From DASRDU01 sp035560235 (GTDB taxonomy: Bacteria; Acidobacteriota; Blastocatellia; RBC074): DNA of 64,000 nt. The notes beneath the pieces were generated by a model. It ran no database searches, was not told the DNA's origin, and was given only the letters and a program-made list of their open reading frames with translations. The stretch is taken from positions 117,938 through 181,937 of the forward strand of contig DATMAG010000089.1 of assembly GCA_035560235.1 (NCBI GenBank). The letters are read 5' to 3'. Below are positions 17,658-25,742 of this stretch, in pieces; the stretch's first letter is position 1; each line of letters starts with the position of its first letter. The position numbers and the translations under genes are program-made.

Positions 17658-18869
17658 TCAGGAAAGGAGAACGCGGCTGTGGTGCGATTTGCCCGCCGTC
17701 ACGCGGGAGTTCTGTCTCTCTTTCGAGATGCCAGAGGCGGTGACAATGTTTCGCGCTGCGGCCCACGCGGCAATCTCCTGCCGGTTGATCGCGGCAGCCA
17801 TCAGGTCGGGGAACAGATCGGGCGTGCAGGCGAAGGATGGAATGCCGAGCGCGGCGAACTTTGCCGCGACTTTGTGATCGTACATCGGCGCGCCGCCATC
17901 ATTGAGCGCGAGCAGCGCAATCATCTGCACGCCGGATGAAACGAGCGCAGCGGCGCGTTTGAGCATCTCCTGTTCGTTGCCGCCTTCAAACAGATCGCTG
18001 ATCAGAATCAGAATCGTTTCCTGCGGCTGTCTGACCAGGCTCTGACAATAACCGAGCGCCCGGTTGATGTCAGTGCCGCCGCCGAGCTGTGTGCCGAACA
18101 GCAGTTCAACCGGATCAGTCAGCTCTTCGGTCAGATCAACGACCGCCGTATCGAACACGACCATCTTCGTTGCCACCGCCGGAAGCGAAGCCATCACCGC
18201 GCCGAAGATGCCTGAATAAACCACCGAAGTCGCCATCGAACCGCTCTGATCCACGCACAGAATAATGTCGCGCAGCGCCGAGCGTTTGCGCCCGTAACCG
18301 ATGCGCGTTTCGGGAATGATTGTCTGATAGTCAGGCTGATAATGTTTCAGATTAGCGCGAATCGTGCGATGCCAGTCAATTTCATTATGTCGGGGTCGGC
18401 GGTTGCGCGCGGCGCGATTGAGGCTGCCCATCACGGCCTGCCGCATCGGGGTGGCCAGTCTGCGTTCCAGTTCCTCAACCACTTTGCGCACGACCAGCCG
18501 CGCCGTATCCTTTGTTTTATTCGGCATCACGCTCGCCAGCGAAAGGAGCGTGGCGACCAGATGCACGTCAGGTTCGACGGCCTGAAGTATTTCAGGCTGC
18601 AGGAGCAGCTGTTGCAGGTTGAGCCGCTCAAGCGCGTCCTGCTGCATCACGCGCACGACCGATGAAGGAAAGTAAGTGCGAATGTCGCCAAGCCACCGCG
18701 CCACATTCGGCGCTGAACTGCCCAGACTGCCTTTGCGGTCAGAGTCATAAAGCGCACCAAGTGCCCTGTCCATTGCGAGGTCTGTGCCTGACAGCGCGCA
18801 GCCAGTGCCATCAGCTTCATTGCCGCCGAGCATCAGCCGCCAGCGTCGTTGTCGTTCGTTTTCGATCAT
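17658..18869 (-). CDS. VWA-domain protein of the YehL-type MoxR system (YehP-like)
   Basis: 403 residues from ATG 18867-18869, which has AGGAAG at good spacing. An earlier GTG lies too close to that site. Residues 1-190 are helical and basic, with no membrane segment. From about residue 200 comes a von Willebrand A domain: IILCVDQSGSM (the MIDAS DxSxS at 207-211), KMVVFDTAVVDL, then GGGTDINRAL supplying the MIDAS threonine and ILISDLFEGG supplying the aspartate. The metal site looks complete. MoxR AAA+ ATPases typically work with a VWA partner that grips the substrate or a metal-bound cofactor. This gene is the last of the cluster, 150 bases from the DUF5682 gene, with REP-like palindrome copy 2 between them. 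Its length and architecture fit E. coli YehP (about 380 residues). Confidence 0.9.
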   Translation of the reverse strand: MIENERQRRWRLMLGGNEADGTGCALSGTDLAMDRALGALYDSDRKGSLGSSAPNVARWLGDIRTYFPSSVVRVMQQDALERLNLQQLLLQPEILQAVEPDVHLVATLLSLASVMPNKTKDTARLVVRKVVEELERRLATPMRQAVMGSLNRAARNRRPRHNEIDWHRTIRANLKHYQPDYQTIIPETRIGYGRKRSALRDIILCVDQSGSMATSVVYSGIFGAVMASLPAVATKMVVFDTAVVDLTEELTDPVELLFGTQLGGGTDINRALGYCQSLVRQPQETILILISDLFEGGNEQEMLKRAAALVSSGVQMIALLALNDGGAPMYDHKVAAKFAALGIPSFACTPDLFPDLMAAAINRQEIAAWAAARNIVTASGISKERQNSRVTAGKSHHSRVLLS

Positions 18870-18925
18870 CTTCACTTCCTGTTCATTCTGATCCTTGCCT
18901 GTAACTGAACCGAAACCTTTGAGTG

Positions 18926-19005
18926 ACGGTGTTCGGAGTTCCAGCTTCAGCTGGCTGGATTACGGCGGCAAAATCACCAGCTGAAGCTGGAACTCCGAAC
19001 ACCGT
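18926..19005. repeat. REP-like palindrome, copy 2 (perfect 29-bp arms)
   Basis: The arms 18926-18954 and 18977-19005 are exact reverse complements over 29 bases around a 22-base loop. The arm sequence starts ACGGTGTTCGGAGTTCCAGC and matches copy 1 at 17376-17460 closely. It lies 13 bases beyond the DUF5682 stop codon and before the VWA gene, so it could act as a transcript-stabilising or attenuating hairpin within the operon. Confidence 0.85.
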
Positions 19006-19018
19006 TTCGCCAGGAGCT

Positions 19019-21229
19019 TCAGTGCAATCCAAGCAACTGTCTGACGAGCGGCAGCACGGCCTCGGCGCGTGTTGCGTCGAAATCAATGCGGCCTGCTGTG
19101 GTGGCGGTTGTTTTCATCGGCCCGCTTCTGACTCGTTCGCCCATCTGACGGCGTTCGGGCGCGGCGAAAGTCGAAAATGTTCGGCGCAGCAGCGGCAGCA
19201 GCTGCGTGAAGGCTTCGCCGTCAAGACCTGTCACCCATTCATCGAGCGTCTGCCACAGCGCGTCATCGTGCAGCAGAATCAGGCCGCTGCCTTTCAGCAG
19301 CCCTTCGAGCCACGCTGCTGCCTGCGCCGGTTCGTTCGCAGTCGAAAGCGCCAGGCTCAGGCGCTGCGCCGTCTCTGCGCCGTCGAACGCCGCGGCGTCA
19401 AGCAGCATCCGGCAGCAGCGTCCGGCAATGAGGCCGTGCAGTCCCTGCTGATCGGCCATCTGCTTGAGCACAGCGCGCCAAGCTGACTGATGCTCATCGT
19501 TTTGCAGCAGCGCGATGGCGCTGCTGACGCTGACGAGATGATCGAACATCACTGCCGCCGCTTCGTCGCTGAGCGAAGCGCACGCGCCGGGCAGTCCGAT
19601 GCAGATGCGGGCAACGAGTCCCGCAACGACCTCGGCGACCATTGAAACATCGGTCTGCCGCACGTTGCCGTAACGCATCACTCTGGCAAGCGGCGGCAAA
19701 GCCTGCATCAGATGCGCCGTGTCGCTGGCAACGGCGGCCTGTTCGTGCAAACGATTCATCAGATGCTTGACCGCTGCGGGCAGGTCGGCCAGCAGCGCGT
19801 GATCGAGCAGCGCGGTCAGCGCAGGCAGTTCAGTCGCCGCGTCAGCCGTGTGACAGGCAAAGGCCGTCGCCGCTTCGCGCAGCGTGTTGCCCCAGCGACC
19901 CGCTTCGATCAGCGCGACTGAAAATTCAGGCTGCCACTGCAACCGCCACAATTCGTGAAACGTGCCTTTGCCATTGCCGCCCTGCTGCAACTGTCCCCAC
20001 GCAATCCCAAGCAGCGACAATCGGTGCAGCAGGTGACTGCGCTCAAGGTCGTTCTCTTTGCGCAGATCAAGATCGAGGTCGCGGTGTGTGGCTTCGGCCT
20101 GAAGTCGCAGGCGTTTCTGTTCGCGCTGCACGTCCTGTTGCAGCGGCACTGCGGGCGTTGCTTCAGGCACTGCGCCGAGCGTTTCACCGACAATCAGCTT
20201 GTCGTGAACCAGGCGCAGCGGCGCATCCTGACCGAAACACAAAACGGTCTGCGTCGCTTCAGTCAGTTCAGCCAGTCCCGGCGCAGTTCGTTCGCGCAAT
20301 GCCGCCAGCGTTTCAGCCAGGCGCGCCGCTTCGATGATTGAAGCCGGTGAAGCGTCGAGGTCTTCATCGCGCAACAGCCGCGCCACTCTGGTCAGCCAGT
20401 GAATCGTGGTTCGGTCGGGCTGCTCCCACAAATGCTGATACCAGCCCGGCGCAGCGATGCCCGCGCCGTAACCGCTCGCATAACTGAGCCGCCCGTTCGT
20501 CCACGGAATCCACGTTGCGCTGACTTTTACTTTGGGCAGATTTTTGAGCAATGCTGCATCGTCCTTTGCTGACGGTGCTGACTGCCGGGTGACATCAATC
20601 GCCGGAGCGTGCCACGCGCCGCAGACCACCGCGATACGTTCATAACCTTCGCGCTGCGCGGCGCGAATCGTCTGTCGCATCCAGGCTTCGCGCTGAGCTT
20701 CGCGCCGCGAATCATTCACTGCCGCAGTCTCGCGCAGCGTCGTCATCGCTTCAGCAATGGCCGCAAATACACCGTCGCTGCTGCGCCGCTCTTCGACCAC
20801 GTGGCTCCACCAGCTTTCGCCATCGCCGTAACCAGCAGCGGTGGCGAGTTGTCCAAGCGGGTCAGTCTGAATTTCAGATCTGAGATTGCAGATTGCAGAT
20901 TCATCTTCGGCGGCTGCGAACTGATGCGCGACGGGCAGATCCATCAGGCGCACCGTGACCGAGTTGTGCAGCGCGTACTGAATCGCCTGCCATTCCGGCG
21001 AAAAGACGGCGAACGGATAGAACACAGCGCGCTGCGGCTCATCCGGCGCATAAATCAGCAGCGCGACGGGCGGCTTCATTTCAGCGTGCGCGAGCAGCGG
21101 CAGCACGTCGGCAGCATCCGGCGGGCCTTCGACCAGAATCGCATCAGGCCGCAATGATTCCAGCGCCTCGCGCAGACTGCGCGCTGAACCGGGGCCGTGA
21201 TGTCTGATGCCGAAGATGTGCAGGCTCAT
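19019..21229 (-). CDS. DUF5682 family protein (YehM-like)
   Basis: 736 residues, cytoplasmic by composition. The N-terminus reads MSLHIFGIRHHGPGS with an adjacent His-His pair, followed by PDAILVEGPPDAAD, and later IAVVCGAWHAPA (204-209 region). These three motifs, a His near the first strand, an acidic E-G after the second and a G-x-x-H strand, resemble the arrangement in the TraB/Tiki/ChaN group of metal-dependent hydrolases. That comparison is mine and needs a structure search. The rest is alpha-helical (about 300-736). Residues 112-122 look like a repeat-derived in-frame insertion. It lies between the zinc-ribbon gene (12 bases upstream) and the VWA gene. The E. coli counterpart is YehM (about 760 residues), of unknown function. 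Confidence 0.85.
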   Translation of the reverse strand: MSLHIFGIRHHGPGSARSLREALESLRPDAILVEGPPDAADVLPLLAHAEMKPPVALLIYAPDEPQRAVFYPFAVFSPEWQAIQYALHNSVTVRLMDLPVAHQFAAAEDESAICNLRSEIQTDPLGQLATAAGYGDGESWWSHVVEERRSSDGVFAAIAEAMTTLRETAAVNDSRREAQREAWMRQTIRAAQREGYERIAVVCGAWHAPAIDVTRQSAPSAKDDAALLKNLPKVKVSATWIPWTNGRLSYASGYGAGIAAPGWYQHLWEQPDRTTIHWLTRVARLLRDEDLDASPASIIEAARLAETLAALRERTAPGLAELTEATQTVLCFGQDAPLRLVHDKLIVGETLGAVPEATPAVPLQQDVQREQKRLRLQAEATHRDLDLDLRKENDLERSHLLHRLSLLGIAWGQLQQGGNGKGTFHELWRLQWQPEFSVALIEAGRWGNTLREAATAFACHTADAATELPALTALLDHALLADLPAAVKHLMNRLHEQAAVASDTAHLMQALPPLARVMRYGNVRQTDVSMVAEVVAGLVARICIGLPGACASLSDEAAAVMFDHLVSVSSAIALLQNDEHQSAWRAVLKQMADQQGLHGLIAGRCCRMLLDAAAFDGAETAQRLSLALSTANEPAQAAAWLEGLLKGSGLILLHDDALWQTLDEWVTGLDGEAFTQLLPLLRRTFSTFAAPERRQMGERVRSGPMKTTATTAGRIDFDATRAEAVLPLVRQLLGLH
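20866..20905. repeat. Heptamer repeat inserted inside the DUF5682 gene
   Basis: On the plus strand the run reads TTTCAGATC, TGAGATTGCAGATTGCAGATT, with GATTGCA-type units in tandem. It stands out from the GC-rich coding DNA around it. It encodes residues near AICNLRSEIQT, just before the PLGQLATAAGYGDGESWW stretch that looks like conserved core, and keeps the frame open. Confidence 0.5.
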
Positions 21230-21241
21230 ATCTGAATTGAT

Positions 21242-21601
21242 TCAGCTCTTTTTTCTGTTGGTCGAATCAAGCAGCTTCTCGCCTTTGCTGGCGCGATGCT
21301 TTGCAATCCTCGCCGTCACCTCTGAACTGTTTCGGGGATTCTTCCCGACAAGGTTCCAGAAGATTTCTGCGGCTCCGGCGCTGATGCAGCGAAAGCCAGG
21401 CTCGGCCACGATCTGCGCTGCTTCCCAGATTCTCTTTTCTGTCATCGGTGGCGGTGCGAAGAAGCTGCCCATATTAAGCATTAGCCGCCCGCACTGTGGG
21501 CAGGTCTGCGATGGCCTGTCAGATGAAGCGTCAGAAAGCCGCCGGTACATCTTTCGGCAGTCGAAACAAACCCATCGCTCCTTATATTTGATTGCAGTCA
21601 T
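21242..21601 (-). CDS. Small zinc-ribbon protein within the MoxR system
   Basis: 119 residues from an ATG at 21599-21601. Residues 10-42 carry two knuckles, WVCFDC and TCPQCGRLM, spaced as in a treble-clef or zinc-ribbon fold. A helix with EKRIWEAAQIVAEPGFRCIS and a basic Lys/Arg-rich tail follow. I do not recognise a named family. It lies 4 bases downstream of the MoxR gene and 12 bases upstream of the DUF5682 gene, so it is clearly co-transcribed with them. E. coli yehLMPQ has no such gene as I recall, so it may be a lineage-specific adaptor that binds nucleic acid or a partner protein. Confidence 0.8.
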   Translation of the reverse strand: MTAIKYKERWVCFDCRKMYRRLSDASSDRPSQTCPQCGRLMLNMGSFFAPPPMTEKRIWEAAQIVAEPGFRCISAGAAEIFWNLVGKNPRNSSEVTARIAKHRASKGEKLLDSTNRKKS

Positions 21602-21604
21602 AGC

Positions 21605-22717
21605 TCACAAAACTTCACGACAAGCACGATACAAATCTTTCCAGCCGCTGCGTTCCTTCACCACAGTTTCCAGATATTCAAGCCACACGACGCGATCCTG
21701 CACCGGGTCTTTGATGACTGCGCCGACCAGGCCTGAGGCCACATCGTTTGCTCGCAGACGGCCGTCACCGAAATGTGCCGCGAGCGCGAGGCCGCTGTTG
21801 ACGACTGAAATCGCTTCGGCGGTGCTGAGCGTACCGCTCGGTGATTTCAGTTTTGTTTTGCCGTCGCTCGTTTTGCCGTCGCGCAGTTCGCGGAAGATCG
21901 TCACGACGCGGCGAATCTCTTCGATGGCAGGTTTTTCGGCGGGCAGTTCGAGCGCGCGGCCCAGGGCGGCAACGCGGCGCTCGACAATTTCAACTTCTTC
22001 ATCGGCAGTTTCAGGCACGGGCAGCACGACTGTATTGAAACGACGCCGCAGCGCGCTTGAAAGTTCATTGACGCCGCGGTCGCGGTTGTTCGCGGTGGCG
22101 ATGACGTTGAAGCCCTTGACGGCCTGCACTTCGTCGCTGAGTTCAGGAATCGGCAGCGTCTTTTCAGACAGGATCGTAATCAGTGTGTCCTGCACGTCGG
22201 CGGGAATGCGCGTCAGTTCTTCGATGCGGGCGAGTTTGCCGGACTGCATCGCATGCACGAGCGGGCTTTCAACGAGGGCCTCGCGGGAGGGGCCCTTCGA
22301 GAGCAGGTGCGCGTAATTCCAGCCGTAACGAATCGCTTCTTCGCTCGTGCCCGCTGTGCCCTGAATCAGCAGCGTTGAATCGCCCGAAATCGCGGTGGCC
22401 AGATGTTCGCTTACCCATGATTTGGCCGTGCCGGGCACGCCAAGCAGCAGCAGCGCGCGATCAGTGGCGAGCGTTGAAATCGCAATTTCAATCAGGCGGC
22501 GCTGACCGATGTATTTCGGCGTGATCTCAAAACCATTGTCGAGCCTGCCGCCGAGCAGGTAAGTCGCCACAGCCCAGGGCGACAGCTTCCAGTTCGGTGG
22601 GCGCTGCCGGTCATCGGCTTTGCCGAGTTCATGCAGTTCTTCGGCAAACTGCTGTTCGGCGTGTTCGCGCAGCAAGGTGGTGGCGGGCCTGGCGTCGTGA
22701 TTCGATTGCTTCTTCAT
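21605..22717 (-). CDS. MoxR-family AAA+ ATPase (YehL-like)
   Basis: 370 residues. The AAA+ core holds Walker A GVPGTAKS (93-100), a Walker B/sensor region around LARIEELTRIPADVQDTLI, NVIATANNRDRGVNEL as sensor 1, and an ALRRRFNTVVLPVP arginine-finger segment. The GTAKS form of the P-loop and the insertion around IQGTAGTSEEAIRYGWNYAH are MoxR features. MoxR proteins are ATP-driven remodelers that act with VWA partners to mature enzymes or complexes. Its ATG overlaps the stop of the DUF5691 gene (ATGA), so they are translationally coupled. Together with the SWIM, DUF5682 and VWA genes the set matches the YehL subgroup. Confidence 0.92.
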   Translation of the reverse strand: MKKQSNHDARPATTLLREHAEQQFAEELHELGKADDRQRPPNWKLSPWAVATYLLGGRLDNGFEITPKYIGQRRLIEIAISTLATDRALLLLGVPGTAKSWVSEHLATAISGDSTLLIQGTAGTSEEAIRYGWNYAHLLSKGPSREALVESPLVHAMQSGKLARIEELTRIPADVQDTLITILSEKTLPIPELSDEVQAVKGFNVIATANNRDRGVNELSSALRRRFNTVVLPVPETADEEVEIVERRVAALGRALELPAEKPAIEEIRRVVTIFRELRDGKTSDGKTKLKSPSGTLSTAEAISVVNSGLALAAHFGDGRLRANDVASGLVGAVIKDPVQDRVVWLEYLETVVKERSGWKDLYRACREVL

Positions 22718-24222
22718 TCGCTGATCTCCCTGAGCAGGTCGTGACGGAATTGCAGAACGTCGAGAAAATTTCTGATGGCCGGATTCATATCAAAATCGGG
22801 GCCGAGAGCCGCAGCAAACATTGCTGTCGCTTCGACGGCCAGCGACGGATGAATGTGCGGGGCGAGGATCGGCAACTGATAAGACCAGTGCGTGAACCAG
22901 GTATTCCTGCTGCTGATGAGTTTCATCAGGGCATTGATGACTGTCCGGCTCAGTTCTTCGCTCCAGATTTGAGGCCCGGCGCTGAGTAAACAGGTAAAGG
23001 TCAGGTCACCAAGCCCGCCGGACAGTTGCAGCAGATGCTTCAGTAATCTTTCCTGCTGCGGGGCCGTCAATCCGGTGAACAGTTGCGTCGGCTGGAAGCC
23101 TGCGGGCTGCTTTATCGCTGCTGCCAGCAGCGCCTCAAGCCAGTCCGTATCACGATGCAGCGCGGCTGCATTTGCCCAGGCTGAAAGCAGCAGGTTGCGC
23201 CACTCGCCGTGCGCGGCCTGGACGAGCGCGGCAGGCGATTCATTGAACTGCTGACACCAGATGTGCGGCGGCGCGACGCTGATCATTTGCTGCAGCCACC
23301 ACGCCTTTTCACCGATGCCCTGATGCTGCGGCGGTTTCGGTTCAATGCCGTCGCGTGTCATTGCCTTGTCACACGCCTCAGGCAGCGTGAGCTCAAACGA
23401 GTTTTTGCCGAGCCGCTTTCGTTTCAATGCCAGCAGCGGCTGCACGCGCGCAATCATTCGCTGCGACAAGGCCGAGGCAGGCAGGCGTGCCAGCAGTTCA
23501 GCCGCAGCCTTGCGAACTTCCTTGCGGCGATCATCGAGCGCGCTTTCAAGGAACGATTCATCATCGAGGCTCAGACCGGTGGCGAAAGCCGAAATGAAAG
23601 CGGCGCGCTCATCCGGCCCGTCTTCATTCCACGTTGCGGCGACCATTTCACGAGCGCGAGCCGGAGCGGTGGCGCGCAATGACTGAAGCAAGGCGAACCG
23701 CGCCGTGCGGCTGCCCGTGTGCCACGCCGATTCATCAATCGTTCCGGTGACGTAATCCCATTCAGGATTCTGCGCCGCCAGCCACGCGCCGCGTCTGCCG
23801 ACGACTGATGAGATTGCCTCACGCAATTCACGATGCGCTTTCCCTTCGTCAAGCAGCGGGGGCAGCAGTTCTTCGCTGACGCGCTGCCGTACACTGGCGA
23901 CTGCGGCCAGCCATTCAGGCAGCAGTTCCTTGTGTTCGCCTCGCAGCATCAGCAAAAGCCGCTGTGTCGCGTTCCGGTTGCAGCGCGGCAGATCGTCAGT
24001 CGCGCATGGTTCCGGCGCAGTCTGCATCGTTGTCACCGGCAGGCGTCCGGCGCGTTCATACATCGTGGTCACAGCGGCAGCGCCGAGCAGCCCGGCTTCG
24101 CGGTCATCGCCGTTCAGTTGCGCCAGCGCTTCACCGAGCGGGCCGTTTGCAGCAGGCAACGCGAGCGGCTGACGCCCGGTGCCGGTCACGGCAGTTTTGA
24201 GAATTGCATCACGAAAATTCAT
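22714..24222 (-). CDS. DUF5691 family helical protein of the MoxR system
   Basis: 502 residues from the ATG at 24220-24222 (MNFRDAILKTAVTGTGRQ), which sits 8 bases past the SWIM gene stop. A longer start at 24297 would overlap that gene. The N-terminal AVTGTGRQPL and the mid-protein run of HEAT-like helices (RKEVRKAAAELLARLPASA) fit DUF5691 as I recall it. An MLRGEHKELLPEWL stretch and a late DVLQFRHDLLREI helix are also present. No catalytic motif is visible, so a scaffold role is likely. Its stop overlaps the MoxR start by four bases, which suggests a fixed ratio or complex of the two proteins. Function unknown. Confidence 0.82.
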   Translation of the reverse strand: MNFRDAILKTAVTGTGRQPLALPAANGPLGEALAQLNGDDREAGLLGAAAVTTMYERAGRLPVTTMQTAPEPCATDDLPRCNRNATQRLLLMLRGEHKELLPEWLAAVASVRQRVSEELLPPLLDEGKAHRELREAISSVVGRRGAWLAAQNPEWDYVTGTIDESAWHTGSRTARFALLQSLRATAPARAREMVAATWNEDGPDERAAFISAFATGLSLDDESFLESALDDRRKEVRKAAAELLARLPASALSQRMIARVQPLLALKRKRLGKNSFELTLPEACDKAMTRDGIEPKPPQHQGIGEKAWWLQQMISVAPPHIWCQQFNESPAALVQAAHGEWRNLLLSAWANAAALHRDTDWLEALLAAAIKQPAGFQPTQLFTGLTAPQQERLLKHLLQLSGGLGDLTFTCLLSAGPQIWSEELSRTVINALMKLISSRNTWFTHWSYQLPILAPHIHPSLAVEATAMFAAALGPDFDMNPAIRNFLDVLQFRHDLLREISE

Positions 24223-24230
24223 GCGTGTTT

Positions 24231-25559
24231 TCACGACAGCCTGACAAAACGACCTTCGACGCGAACGCTCAGTGGCAGCAGGGAATCGCCGTCCCATTCG
24301 CCCGCCAGATCAATCGCGCGACCGCCACCCAAGGCCAGCAGTTCCCAGCCGCGCTCAAAACCGGGATGAATCGGCAGCGCGTGATTCTGCTCATCACGCA
24401 CCAGCCAGCGTCCGGCCTCATCGCGCAGCGGCACGACCGATTGCAGCACAAAGGGGAATCTTTCGAGCCATGGATTTCGCGCGAGCGCAGCGGCGTAAGC
24501 TTCGACTGCTGCGGCAAGCGTTGCATCGGCAGGCCACGTCTCAAGGTTGAAAATCGTGCTGTGCCGCGCTTTGATCAGCGCCCGCAGCGGAAACGCGCCG
24601 GGATAAAAGACCAGTTCAGCGTCAACCACTGTTCCCGGCACGATTGAGGTATCGAGCGGCTGCGACGCGTGCGCGAAATGCAGCAGCAGCGCGTGTCGTT
24701 TGTCGGTTATTCCGCGCAGCCACGTCGCCTGCATGCGCAAACGATCTTCTTCAGTCACGCGCTGACCTGTCACCAGCCAGCGGTCACGCACGCCGGAACC
24801 TGCCAGCAGTTCTTCCTGATTCTGTGTCCAGCCGATCAGGGCGCGAATGTCGGCCTGCGTTTCAGATGGCAGCGCAGCAATGCGCCTGAAGCCTTCAACG
24901 AGCAGCCACAACCTGGCGAGCTGTTCGAGCAGACGATGTTCGCTGCCGTTGCCGGTTGAAAGCGTCGAAGACATTTCGCGCAGCAGGCGCGCAACGCCCG
25001 GCGCCTGGGCGTCAATCATTCTTCTGGCAGGCTGTTCCCAGAAAGTGAGCGGCTGTGATTTCGCGGCAATCAGACCACCGCGCACGAGGTCGCGCAGCCA
25101 CAGTTCAAGTTCGCCAAGCCCGGCAGTGACTTTTTTCTGTCGCTGTTCGGCGCGCCTGGCCTGCGCGGTTTCATCGGTGACTGCTTCGGTTTGTTGCGTG
25201 AGCCTTTCTGCCTTCTGCTGTGCGCGAGTGTGGCGCGCCGCAAGCCATTCGCTGACCCACGCGGGCGCGGCAGGCTGCGTGAAGGCTGCGGGCTGCGAGG
25301 CGAGCAGCAGATACAGGCCGATTCCGTGCTTGCAGGGAAACTTGCGGCTCGGACACGAACAGCGAAAGGCCGTGGTGCTGAGATCAATCTGTGTCTGATA
25401 CGGATTTTTGCCGCTGCCCTGACATTCGCCCCAGGCGGCCTGCTCATCGCAGCCGAGCGTGACCCAGTGGCGAGCAGCCGCGAGCGCCTGACCGTTTCTG
25501 GCTGACCCGGCATCGGGCGCGAGCGCGAGAATCTGTTCTGTCGTCAGTGTGGCAGGCAT
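24231..25559 (-). CDS. SWIM zinc-finger protein (YehQ-like), first gene of the MoxR system
   Basis: 442 residues from ATG 25557-25559. The SWIM motif CxC-x(6)-CxH is visible as FRCSCPSRKFPCKHG, with C67, C69, C76 and H78. Residues 110-150 form an Arg/Gln/Glu-rich coiled coil. The rest is helical with scattered tryptophans (WLVTGQRV, LVRDEQNHALP). SWIM fingers bind DNA or proteins and recur in conflict systems and in YehQ-type operons. It is the first gene of the six-gene leftward cluster. The 180-base gap upstream is where the operon promoter should be, but I see no confident promoter there. Confidence 0.85.
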   Translation of the reverse strand: MPATLTTEQILALAPDAGSARNGQALAAARHWVTLGCDEQAAWGECQGSGKNPYQTQIDLSTTAFRCSCPSRKFPCKHGIGLYLLLASQPAAFTQPAAPAWVSEWLAARHTRAQQKAERLTQQTEAVTDETAQARRAEQRQKKVTAGLGELELWLRDLVRGGLIAAKSQPLTFWEQPARRMIDAQAPGVARLLREMSSTLSTGNGSEHRLLEQLARLWLLVEGFRRIAALPSETQADIRALIGWTQNQEELLAGSGVRDRWLVTGQRVTEEDRLRMQATWLRGITDKRHALLLHFAHASQPLDTSIVPGTVVDAELVFYPGAFPLRALIKARHSTIFNLETWPADATLAAAVEAYAAALARNPWLERFPFVLQSVVPLRDEAGRWLVRDEQNHALPIHPGFERGWELLALGGGRAIDLAGEWDGDSLLPLSVRVEGRFVRLS

Positions 25560-25742
25560 GTGCGAGGTTTGTCAGGTTGCGTGGCTGAGACTGTTGTTCA
25601 GCCTTGCAGTCTGTTCATTTCAGGGCGGTGCAGTTTACGGACATTCAGTTCCGCGCGTGCGAGAAATGATTCAACTCCGAAAAGCAAACAGGGCAGGGCT
25701 GCCGGCGCGGATTATAACCTGAACTGCGGCGGGACGGACTGA

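Noticed and set aside
17420..17766. Two longer minus-strand frames across the REP-like palindrome
   Set aside because: They read through the palindrome or the end of the VWA gene. Only the segment 17476-17583 has a recognisable protein match.
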